From: Candidatus Gastranaerophilales bacterium
GTDB lineage: Bacteria; Cyanobacteriota; Vampirovibrionia; Gastranaerophilales; Gastranaerophilaceae
DNA length: 64,000 nt
NCBI GenBank assembly: GCA_944324855.1
Contig: CALUXY010000002.1
Span: 42,209 to 106,208, forward strand
Reading direction: 5' to 3'
The position numbers and the translations under genes were made by a program. This document shows positions 1-8,951 of the stretch, in pieces. The first letter of the stretch is position 1. Every line of letters begins with the position of its first letter. The notes under the pieces are model-generated. The model saw only the letters and a list, made by a program, of their open reading frames with translations, was not told the DNA's origin and ran no database searches.

Positions 1-874
1 GCATGTTTTCACACGCTGCAATTATACCGTGAACCTCAACATCAGGTTTTAATTCGTTAATTTTGCTCATAATTCCTAATACGCAAGCAGCGCCTGACAT
101 ATCATCACGCATTGTAAGCATTGATGATGGAGGTTTTATATCCAATCCGCCGCTATCAAATGTTATACCTTTACCGATTATTGCAATTTTCTTACGCGGG
201 TTAGGGCAGGTATACTTCATGTGAATAAATTTAGGAGGTTGTGAAGAGCCTTTTGCAACGGCAAGATATGCTCCCATTCCCATTTTTTCGCAATCTTCTT
301 TTTCGTATACTTTAGTATCAAGACCAAGACCTAAAGCGATTTCTGCAAGTTTAGAAGGAGTTGCAAATTGTGCAGGTTCATTTGCTAAATCTCTTGTTAA
401 TTTCATACCGGCGGCAACAATTTCTGCTCTCCTTAACAAAGTTTCGTCACAGTTAACATAGATTTCTTCAACCTTCTTATCTTTTTTAGTTTTATACTTA
501 TCAAAAGAATAATCAGCCATATATGAACCGTAAACAAATTGTTCAGCCCAATTAAAATCTATTCCTGTGAATTCAAACGCAATTTTCTTTGCTTCCATTT
601 GCATAGCTTTTTTAACAGCTTTATAAACTGCGATTCTAAATTTATCAGTGTTTAATTCTTCTTTTTTACCAAGACCTAAAACAAGAATTTTTCTTGCGGC
701 TTGTTTGCCATAAGTTGGTAATAAATAGGTTTTTCCAAATTTACCTTCAAATTTATCTTCATCAATAGCATACTTATTCGCTAATTCTTCGGTAGTTTTT
801 TCACCTTCAAACTGGTTTACTACAAGAATATCGCAAACGGTATTTTTGATATCTGCCGTAATATTTATTTTCAT
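1..874 (-). CDS. pepA: Leucyl aminopeptidase (M17 family), C-terminus cut off by window edge
   Basis: My own translation of the minus strand from the ATG at 874 stays open for 291 codons to the window edge, so only about the first 60% of a usual 490-500 residue enzyme is present. The start of the M17 catalytic domain is visible: GKGITFDSGG (about residues 234-243), then DDMSGAA (about 258-263). These hold the lysine and aspartates that bind the two metal ions. The family removes N-terminal amino acids in cytosolic peptide turnover. The NTDAEGR signature would lie outside the window. A Shine-Dalgarno AAGGAG precedes the start. It is the last visible gene of a minus-strand series that begins at 2896. 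Confidence 0.93.
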   Translation of the reverse strand, partial: MKINITADIKNTVCDILVVNQFEGEKTTEELANKYAIDEDKFEGKFGKTYLLPTYGKQAARKILVLGLGKKEELNTDKFRIAVYKAVKKAMQMEAKKIAFEFTGIDFNWAEQFVYGSYMADYSFDKYKTKKDKKVEEIYVNCDETLLRRAEIVAAGMKLTRDLANEPAQFATPSKLAEIALGLGLDTKVYEKEDCEKMGMGAYLAVAKGSSQPPKFIHMKYTCPNPRKKIAIIGKGITFDSGGLDIKPPSSMLTMRDDMSGAACVLGIMSKINELKPDVEVHGIIAACENM

Positions 875-889
875 AAACGGACTCCTTTC

Positions 890-1102
890 TTATAAACTTA
901 TATTGTATTTTTTAGCCATAATTCTGACAAAATTTTCTATGCTTCTATCCCAGGTTCTCTCTCCTGCAGGGGTAAAAAAACATCCCGGAATTTGCTCTTT
1001 TTCTCTGTGATGTCTGACACAATCGCAGCAAGTACCTCGGTTAGAGCAAGTTGTAGCAGTACAGGTGCAATCAACTAAATTTTCTTCTCTTTTACATTCC
1101 AT
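890..1102 (-). CDS. Small cysteine-rich protein, DUF6485-like
   Basis: This 70-residue protein has eight cysteines at about residues 3, 12, 14, 19, 25, 26, 28 and 41, followed by a PGCFF turn and a DRSIENF segment. The spacing fits the small DUF6485 family, whose function is unknown; the cysteines suggest a zinc or Fe-S site, which is inference. A strong AAGGAG precedes the ATG. The gene ends 15 bases before pepA on the same strand, so the two are probably cotranscribed. The family call rests on remembered pattern, not a search. Confidence 0.8.
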   Translation of the reverse strand: MECKREENLVDCTCTATTCSNRGTCCDCVRHHREKEQIPGCFFTPAGERTWDRSIENFVRIMAKKYNISL

Positions 1103-1170
1103 AATAAACTCCTTTTGGTATATTTATTAAACACTAAAAAAACTCTTTCGCAAGGGGTAAAAGGAGTAGA

Positions 1171-1722
1171 TTATGACCTTTTTGCAAACTTACATCCGCA
1201 ATAGTTTTGCCTATATAGATTAAGTTCCTTTGCCAGTTGATTTGTTTTTAAAAATCCGTCTTTTTTCCTGAAGTTTATAGAAACGTACTCTAAATCATCA
1301 ATATGCGCAGCTGTATCCAAACCGATTTTTGAGAGCAGATTAAAATCTTTATGCGGGCTTATTACCATTGATGTCGTAAAATAATTAATTCCTAATTCTT
1401 TAGCTTTGTAAGCCGATTTCAAAAGCCTGAGTTTAAAACATAAAATACACCGTTTCCCGTGTTCCGGTTCGTTTTCATAACCTTGAACAACATTTATATA
1501 TTCAGAAGGACAATAAGGTTCAACAATTAATTCAGTATTTAAAAAGTCACATAAAGTGGTTTGTGCCTCTAATCGTCTGTCGAATTCTTCCTTTGTATCA
1601 ATATTAGGGTTATAAAAATACACAACCGGCTCATAACCTAATTCTCTTAACTGCCTTATCGGCTCGCCTGAACATATACCGCAGCAGGCGTGTAATAATA
1701 TTTTTTTTACCTCATCGCTCAT
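1171..1722 (-). CDS. queH: Epoxyqueuosine reductase QueH
   Basis: QueH performs the last step of queuosine synthesis, reducing epoxyqueuosine to queuosine in tRNA; it is the non-orthologous alternative to QueG. The family's cysteine pattern is complete: CCGIC at residues 13-17, CILC at 92-95 and CGC at 175-177. A TTG at 1746 would add eight basic residues, but the ATG at 1722, four bases after the upstream stop, puts the conserved ILLHACC strand at the N-terminus as usual. I therefore chose 183 residues. The position implies translational coupling to the VKOR gene. Tgt and QueE of the same pathway are also in this window. Confidence 0.92.
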   Translation of the reverse strand: MSDEVKKILLHACCGICSGEPIRQLRELGYEPVVYFYNPNIDTKEEFDRRLEAQTTLCDFLNTELIVEPYCPSEYINVVQGYENEPEHGKRCILCFKLRLLKSAYKAKELGINYFTTSMVISPHKDFNLLSKIGLDTAAHIDDLEYVSINFRKKDGFLKTNQLAKELNLYRQNYCGCKFAKRS

Positions 1723-1726
1723 TAAT

Positions 1727-2896
1727 TTATTCCGCTTTCTTTTCAATTAATTCTTTTAATTCATAATACGGTTTTATACCAAGATACCTTTCCCCGTCAA
1801 TAACTATTGTAGGTGTTGCAACAACTCCTTGAGATACGGCATAATCAATATCATCCGTAATCTTTTTCATAGTTTCGCGGGATTGAATATCTCGTTTAAA
1901 TGTATCAATATTTAAATCGATTTTCTTAGCAAGCTGTATTGCTTCTTCGTCATTTTTCGGGTGATGCTCAAAAAGTAGAGTTGACATATCCCAGTATTTA
2001 CCCTGATTTTTTGCTGCAACTGCATATCTTGCATATCTGCAGCCGTTTTTATGAACCTGTTTTCTTAAGTATTTATTACATTCTCTGTCAAGCGGCAGAT
2101 TATGCGGTTCAATATAAACATTTCCTAATTCTTTTACTGCTTTATGTATCATAATATTGTATGCAAAACACATAGGGCAGGCAAAATCAGAATACAGTCG
2201 GACTTTAATCGGTGCATTTGGATTCCCCAGATTGTTCCCTGAAACTGCATAAGGATTAACTTCCATATTTAAGAATGTTTTTATTGATTTCATTTTTTTT
2301 ACTTGAGGCGTGAATATATTAGTAGTGGTTGTATATGTAAGTAATGTTATTCCGGCAAGTAAGGCAACAATAAAATGAATTGTGTACTCTTTTACACCGG
2401 TAATAAAATCTTCAAAACTTTCTTTTATGGACTTTATAAAACCGCCGTTTTCAAAATCCGTTGCAATTAGTGCAATCAAAGTATTTAAGATATAAGTAAA
2501 GAAACAAAGTATACAAATCTTGTGTAAAATAAATACACTGTCAAATGCCAAATAAACGGATATAAGAAAAGATATCAGGCCTAATGCGGATATATAAGAC
2601 ATTGGACGCTTGAATACCGATAAGAAATTCAAGAACTTTATATTTTTAAGCTTGTCGACAAATAAAAGCATTAAAACAAATAGATAGAAGAACATTCCCC
2701 AATATGCAAGAGGAATTCCAAAAAACTGTGATGCGGTGGTTTTTGCAACACCATCGCAGTCGACTAAATCATTAATTGAGCAAAAACTTGATAACGCATA
2801 AGGGTTATAGTTAGATTCATAATATATAATTGCAAGTTTAATTGTGGTAATAATACCTATAAAGGCAATTATCCCTATAGATAGATTCTTTTTCAT
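1727..2896 (-). CDS. Vitamin K epoxide reductase (VKOR) domain fused to a thioredoxin/DsbA-like domain
   Basis: This 389-residue membrane protein probably drives disulfide formation in exported proteins. The N-terminal VKOR part has several membrane segments, a cysteine pair at about residues 39 and 47, and a quinone-side CILC at 128-131. After another hydrophobic helix comes a thioredoxin-fold domain with FACPMC (active cysteines about 240 and 243) and a cis-proline segment ATPTI. Fusion of oxidase and DsbA-like partner in one chain is typical of Cyanobacteria and relatives. The ATG at 2896 is preferred over the in-frame ATG at 2908, because GGAG lies correctly spaced before it. It heads the operon with queH. 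Confidence 0.9.
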   Translation of the reverse strand: MKKNLSIGIIAFIGIITTIKLAIIYYESNYNPYALSSFCSINDLVDCDGVAKTTASQFFGIPLAYWGMFFYLFVLMLLFVDKLKNIKFLNFLSVFKRPMSYISALGLISFLISVYLAFDSVFILHKICILCFFTYILNTLIALIATDFENGGFIKSIKESFEDFITGVKEYTIHFIVALLAGITLLTYTTTTNIFTPQVKKMKSIKTFLNMEVNPYAVSGNNLGNPNAPIKVRLYSDFACPMCFAYNIMIHKAVKELGNVYIEPHNLPLDRECNKYLRKQVHKNGCRYARYAVAAKNQGKYWDMSTLLFEHHPKNDEEAIQLAKKIDLNIDTFKRDIQSRETMKKITDDIDYAVSQGVVATPTIVIDGERYLGIKPYYELKELIEKKAE

Positions 2897-2922
2897 TTTA
2901 ATCTCCATTTATATTCTTTTAA

Positions 2923-2951
2923 ATCATAATCGTATTTTTATTATTTTTCAA
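2923..2951 (-). promoter_or_regulatory. Sigma70-type promoter for the VKOR-queH-pepA operon
   Basis: On the minus strand TTGAAA (2951-2946), a 17-base spacer and TATGAT (2928-2923) match the -35 and -10 consensus. The leader before the ATG at 2896 is about 20 bases and contains GGAG. Confidence 0.6.
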
Positions 2952-3540
2952 TATAATAAAGAACTAGCCATATATGGTTAGTTTAATTTATTGTATTTCT
3001 GGCCGCAATGCGCATTGCTGTTCGATAAAATTTTTATATACCACTGTAATTGTAGTCACAAAGTTCAATTTATTGTACTAATTATTAATAATTAAGTTTT
3101 TTACCATCTGAATTGAAGATTACTAAAATATAGCAGGGTTTATGCACCCCTGCACCCCGCATCCCCATTTCTTTGTCAGCAAAGAAACGGGGAACAAAGC
3201 GGATTGCTGCCAGAGTGCGTAGTGTTTTGCGTAAGCAAAATACGGAGACACGTTTATCGGCAGCAACCAAGCAGAAACTGTCGACTTGAATTCCGTTCGC
3301 TAATCAGTACTAATTTCAACCCTAGAAATGTGAACTCGCTACGCTCAAACAGCACATTTCTTGTCATTGTTTCAATAAGTACTGATTGCTCACTTCATAA
3401 AAGTCGAAGGGGTAATTTTATAGTTTTGCCAACTTTATTTATATGCGGAATAGCTTTTATTTGCTACGTCCTGCTTTTTTATTGATATTTTTTAGCGGAT
3501 AGTAGTGCCGTAATACGTTGGAGCAGTTCTATATGGCAAG
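2952..3540. other. Non-coding spacer, rich in inverted repeats
   Basis: No convincing gene is present. The sequence holds consecutive inverted repeats: GCAATGCGCATTGC (3005-3018); GCAGGG/CCCTGC (3133-3138 with 3148-3153); a 13-bp stem with TCAG loop and one mismatch (3163-3175 with 3180-3192); GGATTGCTGCC/GGCAGCAACC (3201-3211 with 3259-3268) enclosing TTTTGC/GCAAAA (3225-3230 with 3235-3240); and nested arms AATCAGTACT/AGTACTGATT (3302-3311 with 3378-3387) around AGAAATGTG/CACATTTCT (3324-3332 with 3353-3361). It could be a structured RNA or a mosaic of REP/MITE-like repeats. Short open frames here are not supported. Confidence 0.6.
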
Positions 3541-3576
3541 TAAAAGACCTTGAATGACTTATTCAAGGTCTTTTTA
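3541..3576. terminator. Bidirectional rho-independent terminator
   Basis: A perfect 13-bp stem (3543-3555 with 3561-3573) around a five-base loop is followed by T-rich sequence on both strands. It lies 34 bases past the stop of the minus-strand gene at 3610-4680 and probably terminates that gene. Confidence 0.85.
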
Positions 3577-3609
3577 TTAGAAAGGAAATTTTCTACTATG
3601 AATTATTAA

Positions 3610-4680
3610 TTATGCTGCTTGGTTAGCTTGTTGTTGCGGCTGCATCTCAGCTGTTTGAGCTGTTTGTTGAGGTTGTGCAGGAGTATTTAAACTAGCTAAT
3701 GCTTGTGTTGCTGCATCTGCAACTTCAGGTCTTGCATCATTTTGAGCGATTGTGTAGACTTTTGTTAAGTCTTCTTTGTATTCAGGTCTTTGAACATATC
3801 TCAATGCATCAATTGCAGATACTGCCAAATCAGCGCTATCAGTTGTTTTTAATGTCGTAATAATTGCTTTTGCACCCGGCAATTCTGTTACCGGAACGAC
3901 TGTTCCTGATTGTTTTTCTACTTCATCTGCGTATGTTTTTTGCAAGATTGCAGTTGTAAACATTGCATATTCTTTATTACGTTCTACCTGTTCCATTGGA
4001 GAGAGTTTCATACCTTCTTCTTCTTCCGCCGGAGTTAATTGATGCGGTAATTTAACATTTTTAGGATCTTGTCCTGCTTTTGTTGCTTCTTCAATTGCCT
4101 TATCGTTTTCTGCTATTTTCCCGCGGATTTCCAGTTGTTTTTCTGTTGGTCCTGGCAGGTTTGTCGAATCAACATTCATGATATCAATTAACTTATCAAA
4201 AATATTTTCTTGAACGTAAGGGATTACATCTGTTTGGTTATTTAAACCTTTTTTAGCGATGTCTTCCATTGCTAATGCCTGTACATCATAGTCAGGACTG
4301 CTTAAACCTTTAAATGCTTCATCAGCTAACGCATCAGGTCCTTTGTTATCTGCCGGTTTAACATCAACTTGTGTTGGTTGTTGTGGTCCTTGTGCCGGAG
4401 TTGTTGTATCTAATACAGGCGGCGGAACTTGTGCCGGTTGTTGCGGTCCTTGTGCCGGAGCTGTTGGAGCCGGAGTTTCTGTTTGAGGAGCAACAGGAGC
4501 TTGCGGTTTATATGGTTCCATATTTACCGGCGGATAATATGGCATTGCCGGTGGTGCATTTAATGTTGGAGTATCCAAATTAATTTGCACTGCATTGTAG
4601 CTAGGAGCAAACGAAGGTTTGCGTGCCGGTTGTTGCACTGCTGGTTGTTGCATCCCATAATTTTGTGGGGCTTGTATCAT
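3610..4680 (-). CDS. Lineage-specific Pro/Gln-rich protein with HEAT-like helical C-terminal region
   Basis: I do not recognise a named family for this 356-residue protein. Residues 1-115 are low-complexity and rich in Pro, Gln and Ala, containing PSYNAVQINL and PTLNAP and two near-identical PAQGPQQP stretches. From about residue 115 the chain is helical, with HEAT-like pairs such as DYDVQALAMEDIAKKG and SADLAVSAIDALRY, and ends in a Gln-rich tail. There is no signal peptide or membrane segment. The ATG follows AAAGGAA. The upstream gene at 4789-4962 begins with the same N-terminal motif, so the two are paralogous at that end. A scaffold role is possible but unproven. Confidence 0.8.
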   Translation of the reverse strand: MIQAPQNYGMQQPAVQQPARKPSFAPSYNAVQINLDTPTLNAPPAMPYYPPVNMEPYKPQAPVAPQTETPAPTAPAQGPQQPAQVPPPVLDTTTPAQGPQQPTQVDVKPADNKGPDALADEAFKGLSSPDYDVQALAMEDIAKKGLNNQTDVIPYVQENIFDKLIDIMNVDSTNLPGPTEKQLEIRGKIAENDKAIEEATKAGQDPKNVKLPHQLTPAEEEEGMKLSPMEQVERNKEYAMFTTAILQKTYADEVEKQSGTVVPVTELPGAKAIITTLKTTDSADLAVSAIDALRYVQRPEYKEDLTKVYTIAQNDARPEVADAATQALASLNTPAQPQQTAQTAEMQPQQQANQAA

Positions 4681-4788
4681 AGTATTTCCTTTCCTAATCT
4701 TCTACGTCTACATATATACTAAGACTGCTGAAGTTTTAAAATTGCTATTTGTCTTAATTCCTTTTTACAAAAGTTAATATTTTTGTAA

Positions 4789-4962
4789 TTATGCTATCCA
4801 GCTTTTTTGTCCGTCAGCTTGTGGAGCTTGCGGCATTGGTTGTGATTGCGGTACGTTTAAAGTAGGTTGTTTTAAATTTAATTGAACAGCGTTGTAGCTT
4901 GGTTGAAAGTCATAAGCCGGATAAGTTTGTTGCGGCATAGCTGCTGAAACTGATGTTGTCAT
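4789..4962 (-). CDS. Short Pro/Gln-rich protein sharing the N-terminal motif of its neighbour
   Basis: This 57-residue protein consists almost entirely of the motif region FQPSYNAVQLNL...PTLNVP plus a Pro/Gln tail. That matches the first part of the 356-residue protein downstream (FAPSYNAVQINL...PTLNAP). I chose the ATG at 4962, which follows AAAGGAAAA, over an in-frame codon at 4986. No function is known. It may be a stand-alone copy of the motif or a truncated paralogue that lost its helical domain. The two genes are separated by about 108 bases. Confidence 0.65.
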   Translation of the reverse strand: MTTSVSAAMPQQTYPAYDFQPSYNAVQLNLKQPTLNVPQSQPMPQAPQADGQKSWIA

Positions 4963-5067
4963 TATTTTTTCCTTTCTGTTATACAATCCAACATCTAGTT
5001 AATAACACGTCAAGAAACTTTTTTGTTAGTTTATCTTATCTATTGTTACATTAATTAACAAAATGAG

Positions 5068-5096
5068 TTGTTGTTATACATTTTGTGTGGTAAAAT
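5068..5096 (+). promoter_or_regulatory. Extended -10 promoter for adenine deaminase
   Basis: TTGTTG (5068-5073), a 17-base spacer and TAAAAT (5091-5096) preceded by TGG give an extended -10 promoter. The leader to the ATG at 5130 is about 27 bases and includes AAGGGGAA. Confidence 0.6.
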
Positions 5097-5129
5097 ACTG
5101 TCAATTTACAGGTATAAGGGGAATATTAT

Positions 5130-6866
5130 ATGGCCGAAAGAAATGTTGAAAAAATTATTGATATCGCAAGAGGAATTGAAAAAGCAGATTTAGTTATAAA
5201 AAATGCTAATATTATAAATGTTCTCTCAGAAGAAATCCACAAAGGCGATGTTGCAATTGCGGACGGTGTTATAGCCGGAATTGGCAGCGATTATCACGGT
5301 CATAAAGAAATAGATATTAAAGGAGCTTATCTTTCTCCATCCTTTATTGACGGTCATGTACATATAGAAAGCTCCATGCTTCTGCCGTGTGAATTTGCAA
5401 AGGCTGTAGTCCCTGCAGGTACAACTACACTTATTATAGATCCGCACGAAATATCAAACGTTTTGGGCTTACAAGGTATAAGTTTTATGAGAGAAGCTAT
5501 ACAGGGACTTCCTATAGATGTTTATATGATGCTGCCGTCCTGTGTTCCAGCAACACCTTTTGAGACGTCAGGTTTTGATTTGAACAGTTATGACTTATCA
5601 CTCTTAATTGATAAACCATGGGTTCTTGGAATTGCTGAAATGATGAATTTCCCGGGTGTTCTAAATCATGATAAAAATGTCATGGCAAAACTAAAACTTG
5701 CAATGTCTAAAGATAAACGTATTGACGGACACGCACCTTGTTTATCAGATAAAGATTTGTGTGCCTATATCTCTGCAGGCGTAACTTCCGATCATGAATG
5801 TACAACACCTGATGAAGCTATTGAAAAACTCAGAAAAGGCATGTATCTGATGATACGTGAAGGTTCTGCGGCAAAAGATTTGAAACCGCTCCTGCCTGTT
5901 TTGTTAGAAAAAAATACACGCAAATGCATTTTTGTGACTGATGACAGACATCCGGAGGATTTGCCGGAACATATTAATTCAATGGTAAGAACCGCTGTTG
6001 AGGCTGGGGTTCCGCCAATTAAAGCTATTCAAATGGCAAGTTTGAATACTGCGGAATACTTCAAAATCCAAAATCTCGGGGCAATTGCTCCGGGCTACAA
6101 AGCAGATTTTGTTGTTCTTCCTGATTTAAAAACATTTAAACCTGATTTAGTATTTAAGAAAGGAAAACTTGTTGCAGAATCCGGAAAATTGATTGCAGAC
6201 ATTACTCAAAATGAAATTCCGGCTGTCAGAGGCTCTGTAAACGTTAAATGGATAAAGTACGAAGATTTTAAAATAGAAGCTAAATCTGATATGGTAAAAA
6301 CGATAGAAGTAATTCCGCATCAATTAATAACAAAATCAGTAAAATCCAAAATAAATGTTGTAGACGGTTATGCGGAAAGCAACCTTGATACTGATACTCT
6401 GAAAATATGCGTAATCGAGCGTCACAGAGCCGGCGGTAATATCGGTAAGGGTTTTGTAAAAGGATTTAATCTCAAATCAGGTGCAATGGCATCTACCGTT
6501 GCGCATGATTCACATAATATGATTGTAATAGGTACAAATGATTCAGATATGTATACGGCTGCTGTTGAACTTATCAAATCACAAGGCGGTAAAATTGTTG
6601 TAAATAATGGTGAAGTATTGGCTCACTTACCTTTGCCTGTTGCAGGGCTTATTTCAGATTCAGATTTTGATACTGTTATTAAAAAGAGCATGGAATTAAA
6701 TAATGCCGCAAAAGAAATAGGATGCAATATTGATGATCCGTTTATGGCTATGAGTTTCTTATCGCTCCCTGTTATTCCTGAGTTGAAAATTACTGATAAA
6801 GGTGTGTTTGATACAACGAAATTTGATTTTGTCGATATTTTTGAACAACCAGTTAAAGCTATTTAA
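5130..6866 (+). CDS. ade: Adenine deaminase
   Basis: The enzyme converts adenine to hypoxanthine and ammonia in cytosolic purine salvage. The 578 residues match the usual length of the amidohydrolase-type Ade family. The metal-binding DGHVHIESS motif (about residues 74-82), the DPHE motif, DGHAPCLS, and the late DDRHPEDL motif are all present. The C-terminal GNIGKGFVKGF segment is also typical. The gene stands alone: the next gene has its own promoter 6 bases after this stop codon. Confidence 0.96.
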   Translation: MAERNVEKIIDIARGIEKADLVIKNANIINVLSEEIHKGDVAIADGVIAGIGSDYHGHKEIDIKGAYLSPSFIDGHVHIESSMLLPCEFAKAVVPAGTTTLIIDPHEISNVLGLQGISFMREAIQGLPIDVYMMLPSCVPATPFETSGFDLNSYDLSLLIDKPWVLGIAEMMNFPGVLNHDKNVMAKLKLAMSKDKRIDGHAPCLSDKDLCAYISAGVTSDHECTTPDEAIEKLRKGMYLMIREGSAAKDLKPLLPVLLEKNTRKCIFVTDDRHPEDLPEHINSMVRTAVEAGVPPIKAIQMASLNTAEYFKIQNLGAIAPGYKADFVVLPDLKTFKPDLVFKKGKLVAESGKLIADITQNEIPAVRGSVNVKWIKYEDFKIEAKSDMVKTIEVIPHQLITKSVKSKINVVDGYAESNLDTDTLKICVIERHRAGGNIGKGFVKGFNLKSGAMASTVAHDSHNMIVIGTNDSDMYTAAVELIKSQGGKIVVNNGEVLAHLPLPVAGLISDSDFDTVIKKSMELNNAAKEIGCNIDDPFMAMSFLSLPVIPELKITDKGVFDTTKFDFVDIFEQPVKAI

Positions 6867-6871
6867 AATAT

Positions 6872-6900
6872 TTGTAAATGAAAATGTTTTTTGATATGAT
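6872..6900 (+). promoter_or_regulatory. Promoter of the sigma-factor operon, probably giving a leaderless mRNA
   Basis: TTGTAA (6872-6877), 17 bases, then TATGAT (6895-6900) preceded by TGA form an extended -10 promoter. The ATG at 6907 lies six bases after the -10 box, where transcription should start, and no Shine-Dalgarno sequence is present. Confidence 0.6.
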
Positions 6901-6906
6901 GAAATT

Positions 6907-7521
6907 ATGGATGGCACAGTAGGTACGAAGAAAAATATTAATTTTAATTTAAAAGAGTATACCAACCTGATTGAAACGGTTTCAAAGGTAGAATTTTCGA
7001 AAATTTCGTCTTATGGCTTGATTGAATACCCTGAAATTGTTAATTTAGCAACGCATACTGTGTACATTATTTTAAATAACCGAAATCCGGAATTATATAA
7101 CAATGCGTATCTTACAAAAGCTATAAAATGGGCTATAAGAAACGAAATCAGACGTCGTTATAAGTGGTATACATTAAAGAATAATACACCTGTTAATAAT
7201 TCTGAGATACGAGAAACTGTGTATAAGTCAATCTTATCAGTAGAAGAAATGGCTGAGGCAGAAAATCCTGTTATTATTAAAGATAATAAAATGTCACCGG
7301 AAGAACAAGCGGAATTTACAGAATTAAAAGATAGAATTGTTGTCGCCATTCAGCATTTACCTGAAAGAGAAAAAGCTCTTGTGGAAGCAAAGTTTTTCCA
7401 CGATAAAAAATTGAAGGATATATCAGTTGAGTTTAATATTTCTCAATCCAGAATATCAAGAATTATCCAGAATGCATTAGACAAGGTAAGAAGAGAATTG
7501 GTAAAACAGGAAGAAAAATGA
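6907..7521 (+). CDS. Sigma-70 family RNA polymerase sigma factor
   Basis: This 204-residue protein has a region-2-like helical segment (AIKWAIRNEIRRRYKW, about residues 77-92) and a clear region 4 (about 135-200): LPEREKALVEAKFF followed by the helix-turn-helix LKDISVEFNISQSRISRI. It should redirect RNA polymerase to a promoter subset, but the subset cannot be read from sequence. Size and layout resemble small group-3 sigma factors. I do not see an anti-sigma partner next to it. Its stop overlaps the gcvPB start by four bases, an unusual coupling of a regulator to a metabolic gene. Confidence 0.85.
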   Translation: MDGTVGTKKNINFNLKEYTNLIETVSKVEFSKISSYGLIEYPEIVNLATHTVYIILNNRNPELYNNAYLTKAIKWAIRNEIRRRYKWYTLKNNTPVNNSEIRETVYKSILSVEEMAEAENPVIIKDNKMSPEEQAEFTELKDRIVVAIQHLPEREKALVEAKFFHDKKLKDISVEFNISQSRISRIIQNALDKVRRELVKQEEK

Positions 7522-8951
7522 ATTTAATATTTGAAAAATCAAATTATGTAGACGGGGTAAATGTAGGAGAGGATGATATAAAACCTGAAGGAATTTCTTC
7601 AGAGTTTTTACGTCAGGATAAAATCGGACTGCCGCAATTGAGCGAACTTGAAGTAATGCGTCATTATAAAGAACTCGGTGATAAGAATTTTTGTGTAGAA
7701 TCCGGAATGTATCCTCTTGGCTCTTGTACAATGAAATATAATCCAAAGGTTAATGAATATTTAGCATCGTTAGACGGATTTACTCTGCTCCATCCTTTGA
7801 TGTCAGATGAAGATTCTCAAGGTTCTCTACAATTAATGTATAACCTGCAGGAAGCTCTAAAAATAATAACAGGAATGGATGCTGTTACTTTACAGCCCGC
7901 TGCGGGTGCTCACGGTGAATTAACCGGAATGATGATAATAAAGAAATATTTTGAATCAATCGGTGAAACACGTACAAAAGTTATTATTCCGGATTCAGGG
8001 CATGGAACAAATCCTGCAAGTGCTATGATGTGCGGATATCAGGTTGTTCAGGTAAAATCAAATGAAAAAGGGCTTGTTGATGTTAACGACTTAAAAAATA
8101 TTCTTGATAAAGATGTTGCCGCAATAATGATGACAAACCCGAATACTCTTGGACTTTTTGAAGAAGAAGTTTTAGAAATTGCTGATTTGATGCACAAAAA
8201 CGGCTCACTGTTATATTATGACGGTGCAAACTTAAATGCGATTATGGGGTATACAAACCCTGCTCTTATGCATTTTGATGTATGTCATATGAATCTGCAT
8301 AAAACATTATCAACTCCGCATGGCGGCGGCGGTCCGGGTGCCGGTCCGGTCGGTGTAGTTGAAAAATTAAAGAAATTCTTACCTAAACCCACAATTGAAT
8401 TTGATGGACATAAGTATTTCAGAAATTATGATATTCCGCAATCCATAGGTAAAGTAAGAAGTTTCTACGGTAATTACGGTGTACTTGTAAGAGCCTATGC
8501 TTATGTATTAATGATGGGAATAAACCTTAAAAAAGCAAGTGCGGATGCTGTATTAAATGCAAATTATGTAATGCAAAAACTGAAAGGTGCTTATGACGTA
8601 GCTTATGATGAAGGTTGTATGCACGAATTTGTTTTATGCGGAGAAAAACAAAAAGAACAAGGCGCATCAACGTTATATATTGCAAAACGTTTGATGGATT
8701 ACGGGTTTCATCCGCCTACAGTGTATTTCCCGCTTATTGTTCATGAAGCTATGATGATTGAGCCGACAGAAACAGAGTGTAAAAAACGCTTAGACGATTT
8801 TATTGAGGTTATGTTAAAAATAGCGGATGAAGTAAAGACAAACCCTGAATTACTTCATTCAGCCCCGCATAATGCCCCGATAAAGAAAGTTGATGAAACA
8901 CAGGCTGCACGTCATCCTGATTTAAAATATGAAGGAGATAGCAATGGCTAA
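7518..8951 (+). CDS. gcvPB: Glycine dehydrogenase (decarboxylating) subunit 2, P-protein beta
   Basis: GcvPB carries the PLP site of the glycine cleavage P-protein, which decarboxylates glycine and passes aminomethyl to lipoyl-GcvH. The 477 residues match the split two-subunit form. The PLP lysine is about K262 in NLHKTLSTPHGGGGPG, and the N-terminal GSCTMKYNP motif is present. In many genomes gcvPA lies directly upstream. Here the preceding gene is a sigma factor, and gcvPA, gcvT and gcvH are absent from the window. The following gene overlaps by eight bases. Confidence 0.95.
   Translation: MNLIFEKSNYVDGVNVGEDDIKPEGISSEFLRQDKIGLPQLSELEVMRHYKELGDKNFCVESGMYPLGSCTMKYNPKVNEYLASLDGFTLLHPLMSDEDSQGSLQLMYNLQEALKIITGMDAVTLQPAAGAHGELTGMMIIKKYFESIGETRTKVIIPDSGHGTNPASAMMCGYQVVQVKSNEKGLVDVNDLKNILDKDVAAIMMTNPNTLGLFEEEVLEIADLMHKNGSLLYYDGANLNAIMGYTNPALMHFDVCHMNLHKTLSTPHGGGGPGAGPVGVVEKLKKFLPKPTIEFDGHKYFRNYDIPQSIGKVRSFYGNYGVLVRAYAYVLMMGINLKKASADAVLNANYVMQKLKGAYDVAYDEGCMHEFVLCGEKQKEQGASTLYIAKRLMDYGFHPPTVYFPLIVHEAMMIEPTETECKKRLDDFIEVMLKIADEVKTNPELLHSAPHNAPIKKVDETQAARHPDLKYEGDSNG

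Noticed and set aside
3085..3485. Two short open frames (minus 3085-3270, plus 3204-3485)
   Set aside because: Both run through inverted repeats, lack ribosome sites and have no protein-like pattern.
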